Assembly: GCA_028698405.1 (NCBI GenBank)
Contig: JAQVDF010000138.1
Coordinates: forward strand, 1 to 5,971
DNA from: Phenylobacterium sp.
GTDB lineage: Bacteria; Pseudomonadota; Alphaproteobacteria; Caulobacterales; Caulobacteraceae
DNA length: 5,971 nt
Reading direction: 5' to 3'
The translations under genes and the position numbers were made by a program. The notes under the pieces were generated by a model. That model made no database searches. It saw nothing but the letters and a program-made list of their open reading frames with translations, and was not told the origin of the DNA. How positions within the stretch are numbered: the first letter of the stretch is position 1; each line of letters opens with the position of its first letter. Positions 5,883 to 5,971 of this stretch are shown here, in pieces.

Positions 5883-5971
5883 CTACTTCCGGTCCTTGCC
5901 CCCGGTCCCGGTGGCGGCGCCCGAGGTCTGGCCGGCCTGGCCGGTGTTGGTGGCGTCGGTCAGCGAGGCCG
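5883..5971 (-). CDS. C-terminal tail of an unidentified protein, partial
   Basis: A minus-strand frame enters from the right edge and ends at TAG (5883-5885), giving 28 visible codons. The tail is low-complexity and small-residue-rich (ATNTGQAGQTSGAATGTGG), ending in a charged KDRK. It is called a gene because the frame is open to the edge, the GC bias of codon positions fits, and a hairpin follows the stop 12 nt downstream. No domain is recognisable; a flexible disordered C-terminus is the most that can be said. Confidence 0.5.
   Translation of the reverse strand, partial: ASLTDATNTGQAGQTSGAATGTGGKDRK

Noticed and set aside
1..5971. Mobile element, CRISPR array, tRNA/rRNA, toxin-antitoxin or defence system
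   Set aside because: I saw no transposase or integrase motifs, no regularly spaced repeats, no tRNA-like fold and no abrupt base-composition change. All sizeable stretches are accounted for by ordinary genes.

Overview
The window is a gene-dense, very GC-rich stretch of bacterial chromosome. Codon use is so GC-biased that long spurious frames open opposite almost every real gene. The gene content (a long-form propionyl-CoA carboxylase alpha subunit, a YbjQ-type protein, MsrB, a streptomycin-kinase-family phosphotransferase, and many GTG/TTG starts) fits an alphaproteobacterium. Something near Caulobacteraceae is my best guess, but that placement is an inference and not a database result.

Layout, read right to left because most genes are on the minus strand. 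At the right edge is the C-terminal tail of an unidentified protein (5883-5971), followed by a perfect 11-bp hairpin that probably ends its transcript. Next comes an APH(6)/streptomycin-kinase-like phosphotransferase (4973-5779) with a TTG start behind a consensus Shine-Dalgarno. It converges on msrB (4488-4976, plus strand), and the two genes share a CTAG at their stop codons. msrB diverges across 57 bp from a minus-strand run: a UPF0145/YbjQ protein (4110-4430), pccA (2117-4099), a 79-aa tail-anchored-like membrane protein (1881-2120) and a DUF805 membrane protein (1466-1858). These four are spaced 10 bp, -4 bp and 22 bp apart and look like one operon. After a 125-bp gap holding a 20-bp inverted repeat comes a second minus-strand pair: a TylF/MycF-like O-methyltransferase (624-1340), coupled by a GTGA overlap to a phytanoyl-CoA-dioxygenase-family Fe(II)/2-oxoglutarate enzyme (1-627). 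The latter runs off the left edge.

Functionally, pccA belongs to propionyl-CoA to methylmalonyl-CoA metabolism; its beta-subunit gene is not in the window. MsrB repairs oxidised methionine. The methyltransferase/dioxygenase pair looks like a small tailoring module for a glycan or secondary metabolite whose substrate cannot be read from sequence. I see no mobile element, CRISPR array, RNA gene or defence system. Most of the window is ordinary chromosome. The most interesting items are the coupled methyltransferase/dioxygenase pair, the unexplained small membrane genes joined to pccA, and several non-standard gene junctions and starts.
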